This document shows, in pieces, positions 1 to 8,301 of a stretch of DNA of 64,000 nt. Position 1 is the stretch's first letter. Each line of letters opens with the position of its first letter. The DNA comes from Rhodospirillaceae bacterium (GTDB taxonomy: Bacteria > Pseudomonadota > Alphaproteobacteria > Rhodospirillales > JABJKH01), in the NCBI GenBank assembly GCA_018660465.1, contig JABJKH010000075.1:1-64000 (forward strand), written 5' to 3'. The notes beneath the pieces were generated by a model. That model made no database searches, was not told the origin of the DNA, and worked only from the letters and a program-made list of their open reading frames with translations. Made by a program: the position numbers and the translations under genes.

Positions 1-25
1 TATCGGTTTATCTATTCAAGATACG

Positions 26-559
26 CTACTTTTTCACCTTCCCCCCTTTGAGGTCGCGGGGAACGACAAAGTCGCTCAGCCGGGCGCAGCCAGGGCTGGC
101 CGAGGCCCATGTCCCTCTTTGAAATTTAATACTAGCAAGCGCCAGGGTGGGGTATTTCTTTCGCATGCGGGCGAGTGACTTGGTCTCTGTACCGCTGGTC
201 AACGCCAGCGCAAAGTGCTCCAGTGCGGTGTTATGCCCAATCATCATAATGGAAGATACCTTGCGGTCGACGCGGCGGAGCCGTTTCAACAAGGTTTGGC
301 TGTTTGCATCATAGAGCGTGTGCTCGAACTTGATTTCCGTTTTTCGAGAAAAGGCACCTGCAATGCGCATATAAGTTTCTCTCGCACGTTCCGCGGGGGA
401 GCAAATAATTAAGTCGGGCTTAATCTTATTTTGTTTTAAATACGCTTTCATTTGCTTACAGGCTTTGATTCCACGTGGTGCTAGGGGGCGGTCAAAATCG
501 TCCCAATGGGGATCCTCCCAACTGGATTTTGCATGCCGTAGTAGATAGAGAGTTTTCAC
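26..559 (-). CDS. sixA: SixA-like phosphohistidine phosphatase
   Basis: Histidine phosphatase family protein of 177 residues, the usual size for SixA, which removes phosphate from phosphohistidine in signalling proteins such as Hpt domains. R8-H9 in LLRHAKSSW is the SixA form of the RHG catalytic motif; SPAER (54-58) supplies the second conserved arginine and IGHN (107-110) the second catalytic histidine. There is no signal peptide, so it should be cytoplasmic. The start is GTG, with AAGGCGG just upstream. It is divergent from ppk2, with 143 bp between them. PPK1 itself works through a phosphohistidine, so the neighbourhood is suggestive, but a direct link is inference. The true substrate cannot be read from sequence. 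Confidence 0.85.
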   Translation of the reverse strand: MKTLYLLRHAKSSWEDPHWDDFDRPLAPRGIKACKQMKAYLKQNKIKPDLIICSPAERARETYMRIAGAFSRKTEIKFEHTLYDANSQTLLKRLRRVDRKVSSIMMIGHNTALEHFALALTSGTETKSLARMRKKYPTLALASIKFQRGTWASASPGCARLSDFVVPRDLKGGKVKK

Positions 560-702
560 GAGTGCCGCCTTCTTACTTGTGTGCCTAAAAATTGACTTAT
601 GTCATATACTGTTAATTGCTCTAGAGTTATACCAGTTGCCTACTTGGTCAAAATTTTAATGCTTTGGATTGACCTCGTAGGCTTTTCAAGGGAGACGTCA
701 TT

Positions 703-1524
703 ATGGATACAGAAGAAACGGTTGAGCCACAGGAATCAACAAAAAGAAAGATTCCGAATAAATTTTACAACGCGGAACTCGCGCGGCTCCAAGTCGAATT
801 GGTCAAACAACAGGGCTGGATCAAGGAAAAGGGCCATAAGGTTGTCGTTCTTTTTGAGGGCCGCGATGCGGCCGGAAAGGGTGGGGTTATCAAACGTATA
901 ACCCAATGCCTCAATCCTAGAATTTGTCGAGTCGTCGCATTGGGAATGCCGACAGAGCGGGAAAAAACTCAATGGTATTTCCAACGCTACGTGACCCACC
1001 TGCCCGCAGCTGGCGAAATGGTTCTATTTGATCGAAGCTGGTACAACCGCGCGGGCGTTGAGCGCGTCATGGGATTCTGCACTGAAGAAGAACACCAATA
1101 CTTTCTTCATGCTTGTCCGCATTTCGAACGCTTGCTCGTTCAGTCAGGGATAACCGTGATCAAATACTGGTTCTCGGTCAGTGACGAAGAACAGGAACGC
1201 AGGTTTCGCGGGCGGATTGATGATCCGACAAAACAGTGGAAACTGAGTCCCATGGATTTGGAATCTCGCGACCGCTGGGTCGAGTATTCCAGGGCCAAAG
1301 ACGACATGTTCCTCCACACAGACGTCAAGCATGCACCGTGGCATGTTGTCGAAGCAGACTCTAAAAAAAGAGCTCGGCTGAATTGTATGAGCCACCTGTT
1401 AAGCATGATCCCTTATCAGGATGTAACACCCGATCCGGTGCAATTGCCTGATAGGAAAACGACAGAAGGCTACGTCCGTCCACCAATGTCCCACCAGACA
1501 TTTGTTCCCGATTGTTACGATTGA
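703..1524 (+). CDS. ppk2: Polyphosphate kinase 2 (PPK2 family)
   Basis: PPK2-family kinase that moves phosphate between polyphosphate and nucleotides, usually making NTP or NDP from polyphosphate. The P-loop-like Walker A is GRDAAGKGG (residues 53-61), followed by the conserved GMPTERE segment and the Walker B/lid motif DRSWYNRAGVERVMGF. 273 residues is normal for a single-domain PPK2. The ATG start is preceded by GGGAG at a good distance. ppk1 follows 51 bp downstream on the same strand, so polyphosphate-making and polyphosphate-using enzymes are probably co-transcribed. Which nucleotide it prefers (class I, II or III) cannot be decided by eye. Confidence 0.95.
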   Translation: MDTEETVEPQESTKRKIPNKFYNAELARLQVELVKQQGWIKEKGHKVVVLFEGRDAAGKGGVIKRITQCLNPRICRVVALGMPTEREKTQWYFQRYVTHLPAAGEMVLFDRSWYNRAGVERVMGFCTEEEHQYFLHACPHFERLLVQSGITVIKYWFSVSDEEQERRFRGRIDDPTKQWKLSPMDLESRDRWVEYSRAKDDMFLHTDVKHAPWHVVEADSKKRARLNCMSHLLSMIPYQDVTPDPVQLPDRKTTEGYVRPPMSHQTFVPDCYD

Positions 1525-1575
1525 TACGATTAATACCCGGGCCGCCAACCGGAACTGCCAAGGAGGCATGAAGTC

Positions 1576-3897
1576 ATGGGCCAAATACCTGAGCCGCAAA
1601 ACGAAAATTTGATTAAACTCGATCCAGTGGCGAAGCCCGATCCGGTGGCGAAGCCCGCTCGGGCGGCAAAACCCAGTGCGGCAAAGAGGCGTGTTGCCGA
1701 AAAGAAAGCTGTTGCAAAACCCACACAAAAACCTACTGGAAAACGACCTGTTCCAGAGGCTAGATTGCGGGGTGCAAAGTACTATTTGAATCGAGAACTA
1801 ACTTGGCTCAAGTTCAATTTCCGCGTTCTCGATGAAGCTCGCAATAATAAAAACCCACTTCTCGAACGACTCAAGTTCGTTGCAATTGTTAGTTCCAACA
1901 TCGACGAATTCTTTATGAAACGGATCGGCGGTTTGAAGGAGCAGGTTGGCGCTGGCGTTCATGCGAAGACCGACGATGGACGGACGCCACAAGAGCAAAT
2001 TGATCAATCCACAATTATGATTAAGGAGCTCAATAGACAAAAGCAAATTGTCTTTAAAGGTGTTATCCGGGACCTCGCCAGTAAGAATATTGTTATTACC
2101 GACTACGTTCGGCTTTCAAAAGCGGAACAGGCGACAGTACGTGACGATTATTATGAAAATATTTTTCCACTGGTGACTCCGTTGGCTATGGATTCTGCTC
2201 ATCCGTTTCCATTTCTGTCGAACCTTTCTCTAAATCTTTTGACGACTCTCCAATTTCCGGAAGAAGACGACACCGTGCAAGCGCGCGTTAAGGTCCCTAC
2301 GGACGGAAACACACCTCGCTTTATCCAAGTTGGCGACAGCCTGACCTTCATCCCGCTGGAACAAGTTATGATCCATAACCTGGACCTGCTCTTCCCGGGC
2401 ATGGAAGTTCTGTCGTGTGATATATTCCGCGTCACACGGAACGCAAATACGGAGCGCGACGAGGAAAAGGCCGATGACCTATTGGCAATGATCGAGACAG
2501 AACTCCGAGATCGAAAGTTTGCGCCAACGGTTCGCCTCGAAGTTGACGAGGGAATCGATCCCACCCATCAAGGTATGCTTGCCAGTGAACTGGGGCTCGA
2601 TGAAGCCAGCGATGTTTTTGCTGTTCCAAGTCTGTTGGGCATGGCGGACCTGATGGAAATCGCAATGCTTGATGTCAACGAACTTCATGATCCTGACCAT
2701 CACCCCATCAATAACATCAAACTGACCGAAGATAAGAATATCTTTCACACAATTCGTGACGCGGGCTCGATTCTGCTTCATCACCCCTATGAATCTTTTT
2801 CAACCTCTGTTGAGCGGTTCCTTCGGGAAGCCAGCAAGGATCCCAAGGTGCTGGCGATCAAGATGGCGCTTTACCGGACATCATCGCAGAGTGAGATTAT
2901 TAACCTGCTGATCGACGCAGCGAAAAACGGCAAACAAGTTGCTGTCGTGGTTGAACTGAAGGCTCGTTTTGATGAAGCCGCGAATATCAAATGGGCAAAC
3001 CGACTGGAAGAAGCGGGAATCCATGTCAATTATGGTGTCGTCGGCCTAAAGACCCATTCAAAGGCTATTCTGGTCGTCCGTAAGGATTACTCAGGACTGC
3101 GGCGTTATGCCCATATCGGCACCGGCAATTACCATTCTGGGACTGCCCGTTTGTATTCTGATTTGGGACTGCTGACCAGCGATGACAAAATCGGCGCTGA
3201 TTTAACTGAACTGTTTAACTATTTAACCACCGGTTACAAGCCGTCCCGAACCTATAGAAAGATTTTGGCGGCACCTAAGGCGATGAAGAACAAACTCCTC
3301 AACAGGATCAAACGGGAGATCAATCATCAGTCAACGGGCAAAGCGGGACTGATTCGCTTCAAGTGCAACGCCCTGGAAGACACCGAAATAATTCGTGCGC
3401 TCTACCGGGCGTCCCAGGCCGGAGTCAAAGTGCAATTGATCATCCGTGACACCTGCTGTTTGCGGCCCGGTGTTCCTGGGGTCAGTGACAATATTTCTGT
3501 GATTGGAATTGTCGGACGATTTCTTGAACACAGTAGGATTTACCATTTCGGGAACGATGGCGACGATGAATTTTTCATCGGGTCCGCAGATCTGATGTCC
3601 AGGAATTTGGAAAGTCGAGTTGAAGTCTTGACTCCGGTAACCGATTCAAATTGGTGTGCCGAATTGGATTACATTTTTAACTTGCAACTCGATGACCAAT
3701 TTTCAGCGTGGGACATGTTGCCCAACGGTGATTACGTAAAGCGCCAACCCACCGATGGTGCGGAGGCTCAGGGCAGCCAACAGACGCTGATCGTGGCTGC
3801 CGAAAAGCGCAACTGGGAGGCAAACCGCCTAAAAAAGAGAAAACCACGTGGCGTCGCACGACGTAATTTTCGTCAGATCACTGAAAGTTCAACTTGA
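1576..3897 (+). CDS. ppk1: Polyphosphate kinase 1 with basic N-terminal tail
   Basis: PPK1 makes inorganic polyphosphate from ATP through a phosphohistidine intermediate. The conserved core starts near residue 70 (YLNRELTWLKFNFRVLDEA) and runs to about residue 735. The catalytic histidine is H494 in LKTHSKA, followed by YAHIGTGNYH. At 773 residues it is longer than the roughly 690 of typical PPK1. The excess is an N-terminal tail of about 60 residues rich in Ala, Lys and Pro, containing two copies of DPVAKP, and a shorter basic C-terminal tail (KKRKPRGVARR). AAGGAGG lies about 10 bp before the ATG. It follows ppk2 in a likely operon. Confidence 0.96.
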   Translation: MGQIPEPQNENLIKLDPVAKPDPVAKPARAAKPSAAKRRVAEKKAVAKPTQKPTGKRPVPEARLRGAKYYLNRELTWLKFNFRVLDEARNNKNPLLERLKFVAIVSSNIDEFFMKRIGGLKEQVGAGVHAKTDDGRTPQEQIDQSTIMIKELNRQKQIVFKGVIRDLASKNIVITDYVRLSKAEQATVRDDYYENIFPLVTPLAMDSAHPFPFLSNLSLNLLTTLQFPEEDDTVQARVKVPTDGNTPRFIQVGDSLTFIPLEQVMIHNLDLLFPGMEVLSCDIFRVTRNANTERDEEKADDLLAMIETELRDRKFAPTVRLEVDEGIDPTHQGMLASELGLDEASDVFAVPSLLGMADLMEIAMLDVNELHDPDHHPINNIKLTEDKNIFHTIRDAGSILLHHPYESFSTSVERFLREASKDPKVLAIKMALYRTSSQSEIINLLIDAAKNGKQVAVVVELKARFDEAANIKWANRLEEAGIHVNYGVVGLKTHSKAILVVRKDYSGLRRYAHIGTGNYHSGTARLYSDLGLLTSDDKIGADLTELFNYLTTGYKPSRTYRKILAAPKAMKNKLLNRIKREINHQSTGKAGLIRFKCNALEDTEIIRALYRASQAGVKVQLIIRDTCCLRPGVPGVSDNISVIGIVGRFLEHSRIYHFGNDGDDEFFIGSADLMSRNLESRVEVLTPVTDSNWCAELDYIFNLQLDDQFSAWDMLPNGDYVKRQPTDGAEAQGSQQTLIVAAEKRNWEANRLKKRKPRGVARRNFRQITESST
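1621..1656 (+). repeat. Two 18-bp tandem repeats in the ppk1 tail
   Basis: Two adjacent 18-bp units (1621-1638 and 1639-1656) differ at one base and encode DPVAKP twice. They lie in the Ala/Lys/Pro-rich N-terminal tail of PPK1 and look like a recent in-frame slippage duplication. Confidence 0.9.
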
Positions 3898-4184
3898 TAA
3901 TTTGTGCGTTCTTTCTCCGTCATAGCGTAGCCCGTTCCGTGAACTTCGATATCTGGGTTGGGTCAGGTGTCTACTAAGTCCTCGATTTTAATGGTGGGCA
4001 CGGCTGGGGTCTAACCAGAGTCCCCCGCCGTATGTCGGCAAAGGCCACACGTTTAAATCATGCCGGGTGCGCCAATTATTTTTGGTCATTCCTTAAATTG
4101 AATACGTTGCTGTCGTACTTTTTGATGAGGACTGCTTAGCCTTATTTACTTGGCGTGCTTACCTCACGGCGACACAATGGGGTT

Positions 4185-5657
4185 ATGGTAAACATCCTAA
4201 AATCTTTACGCTTGGGCATTTGGGTGCTGGTGGCGGTTGGGGCCTCTGGGTGTGCCGGCGTCGAGGAGCGCTTGGCCGCGAGTCGTATGAATGACGCGGC
4301 GGCACAGTCCTGTGTTGCCGTATTTAGGGGGGTCGATCAGGCGGTTGCGCCAGTGGCAGATGCAGAGACAGTGCGCATTGCTGGATTTCCTTATCTTAGG
4401 ATCAATCGATTGCTGGCCTCTCATGCCAATACAGCAAGATCGGGGCCTGCGTTTAACGCTTGGGTCGGTAGAATGAGAGCTTTAGCCCGGACGGCACGTA
4501 GCGTTGAATTGGCCAATCTTCCGACAAAAACACGGCACAATATTAAATCTTCGGTGGCGCGACTGGAAGAATGTGCCCGACTTTTACAAACCCATGATTT
4601 GGCTGATGATCGAGGTCGACAAATCTTGCGAGATACGGCCACAGTACCGGATCATTATAATACGTTTGCCCGGGTGGCAGGGCTCTACCCACTAACCTCC
4701 GTGCCAATTTGGCTTGGATATAAACACCTGCGACGAAGTCAGCAGCGAGATTTTAAGACGGGCCTCGGAACTGGCAAGGCGATAACTTTCGCCCCCAAGC
4801 TAGCCGCATTTGATACGACGGTTGTTGGTGATCTGATGCGGCAGATCAAGCGGGACAAATTGGGATTGCCTGTGCTTTCACCCGGGGATCGGGAGTTAAT
4901 TCTGAATGCCTTCGCCCCCGTCTATAGAGTTGGTTACAAGAGCCGCGACGATAGGATTGGCCTGCCTGTCTACACCAAAACCGACGCCCTTGAGGTTGAT
5001 GTAAAGGACCCGGTCGTGTTTCGCCGCATCGCCTTCACCCAAATCGGCAATAAGACCCATCTGCAACTGGTTTACACCGCGTTCTTTCCCGCGCGCACGT
5101 CGGCTGGGCCGCTTGATTTGTTTGCCGGAAATTTAGACGGATTGATTTGGCGGGTTACATTGAACAAAGTGGGCCGACCGATCATCTATGATTCGATTCA
5201 TCCTTGTGGCTGTTATCATTTGTTTTTCCCGGCTCGGCCTCAGCGGCTGAAACCCGAGATTGCGAATGCCGCTTTTGGCGAGCCCCCCTTGGCCCCGACA
5301 CCTGGGCCCGTTCCAGCTTCAGGCCAACGGATTCGGCTCCTACTTAAGCCGGGCACCCATTATTTAGCGGGTGTAGAACTCACCAAAGAGGCAGGAGCCG
5401 CCAAAACAACGCCCTACCGCTTGGTTGATGAAAACGTACTCAGGTCCCTTCCGACAAGTGCCGGCAACCGACGAAGTCTATACGGTCCTGATGGCATCGT
5501 TGTCCAAAGTGCCCGACCCGAGAGATTTTTATTATGGTCCATGGGTGTCGCCAGCGCAGGCGCCATGCGTCAGTGGGGAGGGCACGCGACAGCCTTCATC
5601 GGACGCCGACACTTCGATGATCCGTTCCTGTTCGACAAATTCTTAACACAACAATGA
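4185..5657 (+). CDS. Conserved-looking lipoprotein with HPCGCYH motif, function unknown
   Basis: I do not recognise this family with certainty. The 490-residue protein starts with a signal sequence and lipobox ASGC (C23), so it should be a lipid-anchored periplasmic or outer-membrane protein. The ATG at 4185 fits the signal peptide better than the upstream GTG at 4155. An N-terminal helical part (about 25-200) is followed by a part rich in beta-type sequence with the striking cluster H339-P-C-G-C-Y-H345, flanked by IIYDSI and LFFPARP. The C-terminus ends in GHATAFIGRRHFDDPFLFDKF. The H/C cluster looks suited to metal or haem binding, or to a disulfide; that is inference. It stands 47 bp before a diguanylate cyclase gene. 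Confidence 0.8.
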   Translation: MVNILKSLRLGIWVLVAVGASGCAGVEERLAASRMNDAAAQSCVAVFRGVDQAVAPVADAETVRIAGFPYLRINRLLASHANTARSGPAFNAWVGRMRALARTARSVELANLPTKTRHNIKSSVARLEECARLLQTHDLADDRGRQILRDTATVPDHYNTFARVAGLYPLTSVPIWLGYKHLRRSQQRDFKTGLGTGKAITFAPKLAAFDTTVVGDLMRQIKRDKLGLPVLSPGDRELILNAFAPVYRVGYKSRDDRIGLPVYTKTDALEVDVKDPVVFRRIAFTQIGNKTHLQLVYTAFFPARTSAGPLDLFAGNLDGLIWRVTLNKVGRPIIYDSIHPCGCYHLFFPARPQRLKPEIANAAFGEPPLAPTPGPVPASGQRIRLLLKPGTHYLAGVELTKEAGAAKTTPYRLVDENVLRSLPTSAGNRRSLYGPDGIVVQSARPERFLLWSMGVASAGAMRQWGGHATAFIGRRHFDDPFLFDKFLTQQ

Positions 5658-5703
5658 ACCGGGCTGCTGGCCCCAAACCTCAATTTATGACTAATATGGC
5701 GCT

Positions 5704-7356
5704 ATGAGTCTTAAAGATAAGCTTGAAGAAGCCAGCCTTCAATTCGCTGGCAAAATAGACAGCCGTGTCGGCGAGATTGAGGATGCTTGCCTTGAATTAA
5801 TGAAGACGGTGACGTCATTTGAGTCGGCGCTGGCCATCGAATATATGATCCCGCCGGTCTCTAAATTGGCCGGGTCGGCAGGTACGCTTGGCTTTGGTAA
5901 AATTAGCGAGGTCGCGGCGCGGCTGGAAGAAACGTTGATTGGTCTCCGAGACAACAAGCAGTCTTTAAATGAAGATGAGCGGCAGCGTATTCGATCATTA
6001 ACCCGGCGGCTTCGCGATCTGATTACCGCACCCCGAGACGAGGACCATCTGGACCAAGCCCAGGCAGCTGTTAGCGATGCATCGACCAAGGCAACAGAAA
6101 CCCACCCCCTCATCTATTTAATCAGCATGGCGAATGAGCCTGATAAGGATTTGATGGCGCAACTTTCTCACTTTGGCTATGAGACCGCTGCCTTGGTTGA
6201 TTGGGGAGAGGCCGTGGATACCATTCAATCCCGTCCACCTGCAGCGGTAATCTTGGACGTTAGCCAGCCTGAAAACGCCATAGAGTTCGACCTATTCAAG
6301 GAAATCAGACAGGTCTGTGATACGCCGCCTGCCGGCCTGGTTATGAGCGACCACGACAGCATGCCGATCCGCTTGGAAGCTGTACGCACCGGCATTCAAG
6401 GATTTTTTCGCAAGCCCGTGGATACCACGCGGATGGTTGAAATGCTGGATCAGCTGACCACCCCCGACGAGATTGAGCCGTATCGAATTTTGATTGTCGA
6501 GGATGACCCTGACTTGGCGGATTTCAACGCCTTGCTGTTGGAACATGCAGGCGCCGTTACTCAATTGGTGCACGATCCGCTTCAAATTATGGAGCCCCTG
6601 ACCAACTTTCGTCCCGACCTGATGCTGATGGACATCAATTTAAAAGGGTGCAGTGGCATCGAACTGGCCAGCGTCGTCCGACAAAACGATGACTTTATGC
6701 AAATTCCGATTGTCTTTTTGTCCGCGGAAAAACGCTTTAGCCAACGCCTGCTGGCACTGAATTCCGGCGGCACCGATATCTTGACCAAGCCGGTGCAGCC
6801 GGACGTTTTGGTTTCTTCGGTCATGGCGCGGGCTCGACGGGCTCGGTCATTGGCATCGCTAATTTCCCGCGACAGCATGACCGGACTGGCCAATCATTCG
6901 AAAATAAAAGAACAACTGGAGGCCGAAGTGAACCGCGCCGAACGGGATGGCTTGCCGCTGACATTTGCTATGGTTGATATCGATCACTTCAAAAAGGTCA
7001 ATGATACCTATGGGCATTGGACCGGCGACGTGGTGATCAAAACCATTTCCCAGGTGCTGCGCCAACGACTTCGAAAAACAGATATTGTGGGTCGCTACGG
7101 CGGTGAAGAATTTGCCGTGATATTGCCCAACACAGACCTTTCAGCAGCCGAGCGGGTGTTGGATCAAATCCGCGAAGGCTTTGCCAGTATTCGACATTTC
7201 TCGGATGAGAATGAATTCTTCGTGACCTTCAGTTGTGGCATCGCCGGATGTCCCCCGATTAGCGACCCGGCCGAATTAACCAAGGCGGCGGACGATGCGC
7301 TGTATGCCGCAAAAAATGGTGGCCGCAATCAAGTGGCCGTCGCAAATAATAATTAA
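5704..7356 (+). CDS. Degenerate Hpt - REC - REC - GGDEF diguanylate cyclase
   Basis: Signalling protein of 550 residues. Residues 10-100 resemble an Hpt domain (KLAGSAGTLGF, 54-64), but the phosphoacceptor histidine position reads Ser53. REC1 (about 116-240) keeps D185 and the lysine of FRKPV but lacks the N-terminal acidic pair (LISMANEP). REC2 (about 260-380) looks intact: E266-D267-D268, D310 and LTKPV. The C-terminal GGDEF domain (about 390-545) has an active-type GGEEF (466-470) and an inhibitory I-site R457-K-T-D460 placed five residues before it, so it probably makes cyclic di-GMP under product inhibition, gated by REC2. No membrane segment is visible. A TRAP-like binding protein follows 17 bp later. 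Confidence 0.93.
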   Translation: MSLKDKLEEASLQFAGKIDSRVGEIEDACLELMKTVTSFESALAIEYMIPPVSKLAGSAGTLGFGKISEVAARLEETLIGLRDNKQSLNEDERQRIRSLTRRLRDLITAPRDEDHLDQAQAAVSDASTKATETHPLIYLISMANEPDKDLMAQLSHFGYETAALVDWGEAVDTIQSRPPAAVILDVSQPENAIEFDLFKEIRQVCDTPPAGLVMSDHDSMPIRLEAVRTGIQGFFRKPVDTTRMVEMLDQLTTPDEIEPYRILIVEDDPDLADFNALLLEHAGAVTQLVHDPLQIMEPLTNFRPDLMLMDINLKGCSGIELASVVRQNDDFMQIPIVFLSAEKRFSQRLLALNSGGTDILTKPVQPDVLVSSVMARARRARSLASLISRDSMTGLANHSKIKEQLEAEVNRAERDGLPLTFAMVDIDHFKKVNDTYGHWTGDVVIKTISQVLRQRLRKTDIVGRYGGEEFAVILPNTDLSAAERVLDQIREGFASIRHFSDENEFFVTFSCGIAGCPPISDPAELTKAADDALYAAKNGGRNQVAVANNN

Positions 7357-7373
7357 ATTTCGGAGCCTACTTC

Positions 7374-8297
7374 ATGACATCTGAGTCTATCAAAATTTCT
7401 GTCGCTGGCTACCAAGGAGCCGATTCCGTTCATACCAAAGGCGTGCAGGCCTTCGGTAAAGCCTTAAGGGCTCGCCTGGGCGACCGCCTGCAATTTGAAG
7501 TCGACAACAACGTCTTGGACAAGGGTCACAAATCCGGCGACCTGCTGGGCATGGTTGAACGCGGCGTTTATGAAATGTTTTATATCTCCACCATTCGGTT
7601 CACAGAGGCCGTACCCGAATGTCAATTCTTTGACCTTCCCTTCGTGGTAAGTGACCGCCAAAAAGTTTACCAGGCACTGGACGGCGACGTAGGCCAACTT
7701 CTAAAAGATAAATTTCGTGCAGCGACGCCGTTTCATGTGATGGGGTTTTTTGACAATGGCTTCCGCCACATCACCAATCGTGCCCACCCCATTCGGTCGC
7801 CAGAGGATTGCGCCGGTTTAACAATTCGGACGCAGATGACACCACTTCCCGGCGAAGGCCTAAGACAGTTGGGCTTCAATTCTACTCAACTCGACATAAA
7901 ATATCTCGTTGAACAAATCGACGGGGGCGACTTCGATGCCCAGGAAAATTCCCTGTCCAGCACCTACAACTTTAATCTCCACAAGCATCATCGTCACATT
8001 ACACTCACCGGACACATTTTCGGTGTCGCAGCGTTTCTTTGTAACCAAAAGGTCTACGACGCATGGCCTCAAGACGTCCGCGATGCAATTGAGGCCGCGG
8101 CTATTGAAGCCACGCACGAGCAGCGACGTCTTGCCATCGCCGAAGACGAAGTGGTGTTGTCGCGCCTGGTTCCATCAGAAAATGATGTCGTTCATCTAAG
8201 TAAGGCGGAGCGGGCCAAATTTGTTGAGGCCGCCCGGCCTCTGGTCGATAGCTACCGGGAAAAGCTGGGGCCCGAACTGTTCGACGCACTTCTATAA
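7374..8297 (+). CDS. TRAP-type (DctP-like) solute-binding protein lacking a signal peptide
   Basis: 307-residue protein of the DctP/TAXI-type TRAP substrate-binding fold. The conserved segments are FFDLPFVVSDRQ (about 84-95), GFFDNGFRHITN and the ligand-arginine region LTIRTQ (about 150), followed by the domain-crossing QENSLSST segment. Known DctP proteins are periplasmic and feed DctQ/DctM permeases. Here translation starts MTSESIKISVAGYQG with no hydrophobic leader, CGGAG precedes the ATG, and no dctQM genes are nearby. It directly follows the GGDEF gene by 17 bp and probably shares its transcript. A cytoplasmic ligand sensor is possible; that is inference. Convergent with the sulfatase gene. 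Confidence 0.85.
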   Translation: MTSESIKISVAGYQGADSVHTKGVQAFGKALRARLGDRLQFEVDNNVLDKGHKSGDLLGMVERGVYEMFYISTIRFTEAVPECQFFDLPFVVSDRQKVYQALDGDVGQLLKDKFRAATPFHVMGFFDNGFRHITNRAHPIRSPEDCAGLTIRTQMTPLPGEGLRQLGFNSTQLDIKYLVEQIDGGDFDAQENSLSSTYNFNLHKHHRHITLTGHIFGVAAFLCNQKVYDAWPQDVRDAIEAAAIEATHEQRRLAIAEDEVVLSRLVPSENDVVHLSKAERAKFVEAARPLVDSYREKLGPELFDALL

Positions 8298-8301
8298 AAA
8301 A

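Noticed and set aside
600-616. Pho-box-like TGTCAT / CTGTTA pair upstream of ppk2
   Set aside because: The two half-sites are 10 bp apart instead of 11 and the second is weak, so PhoB control is not supported by sequence alone.
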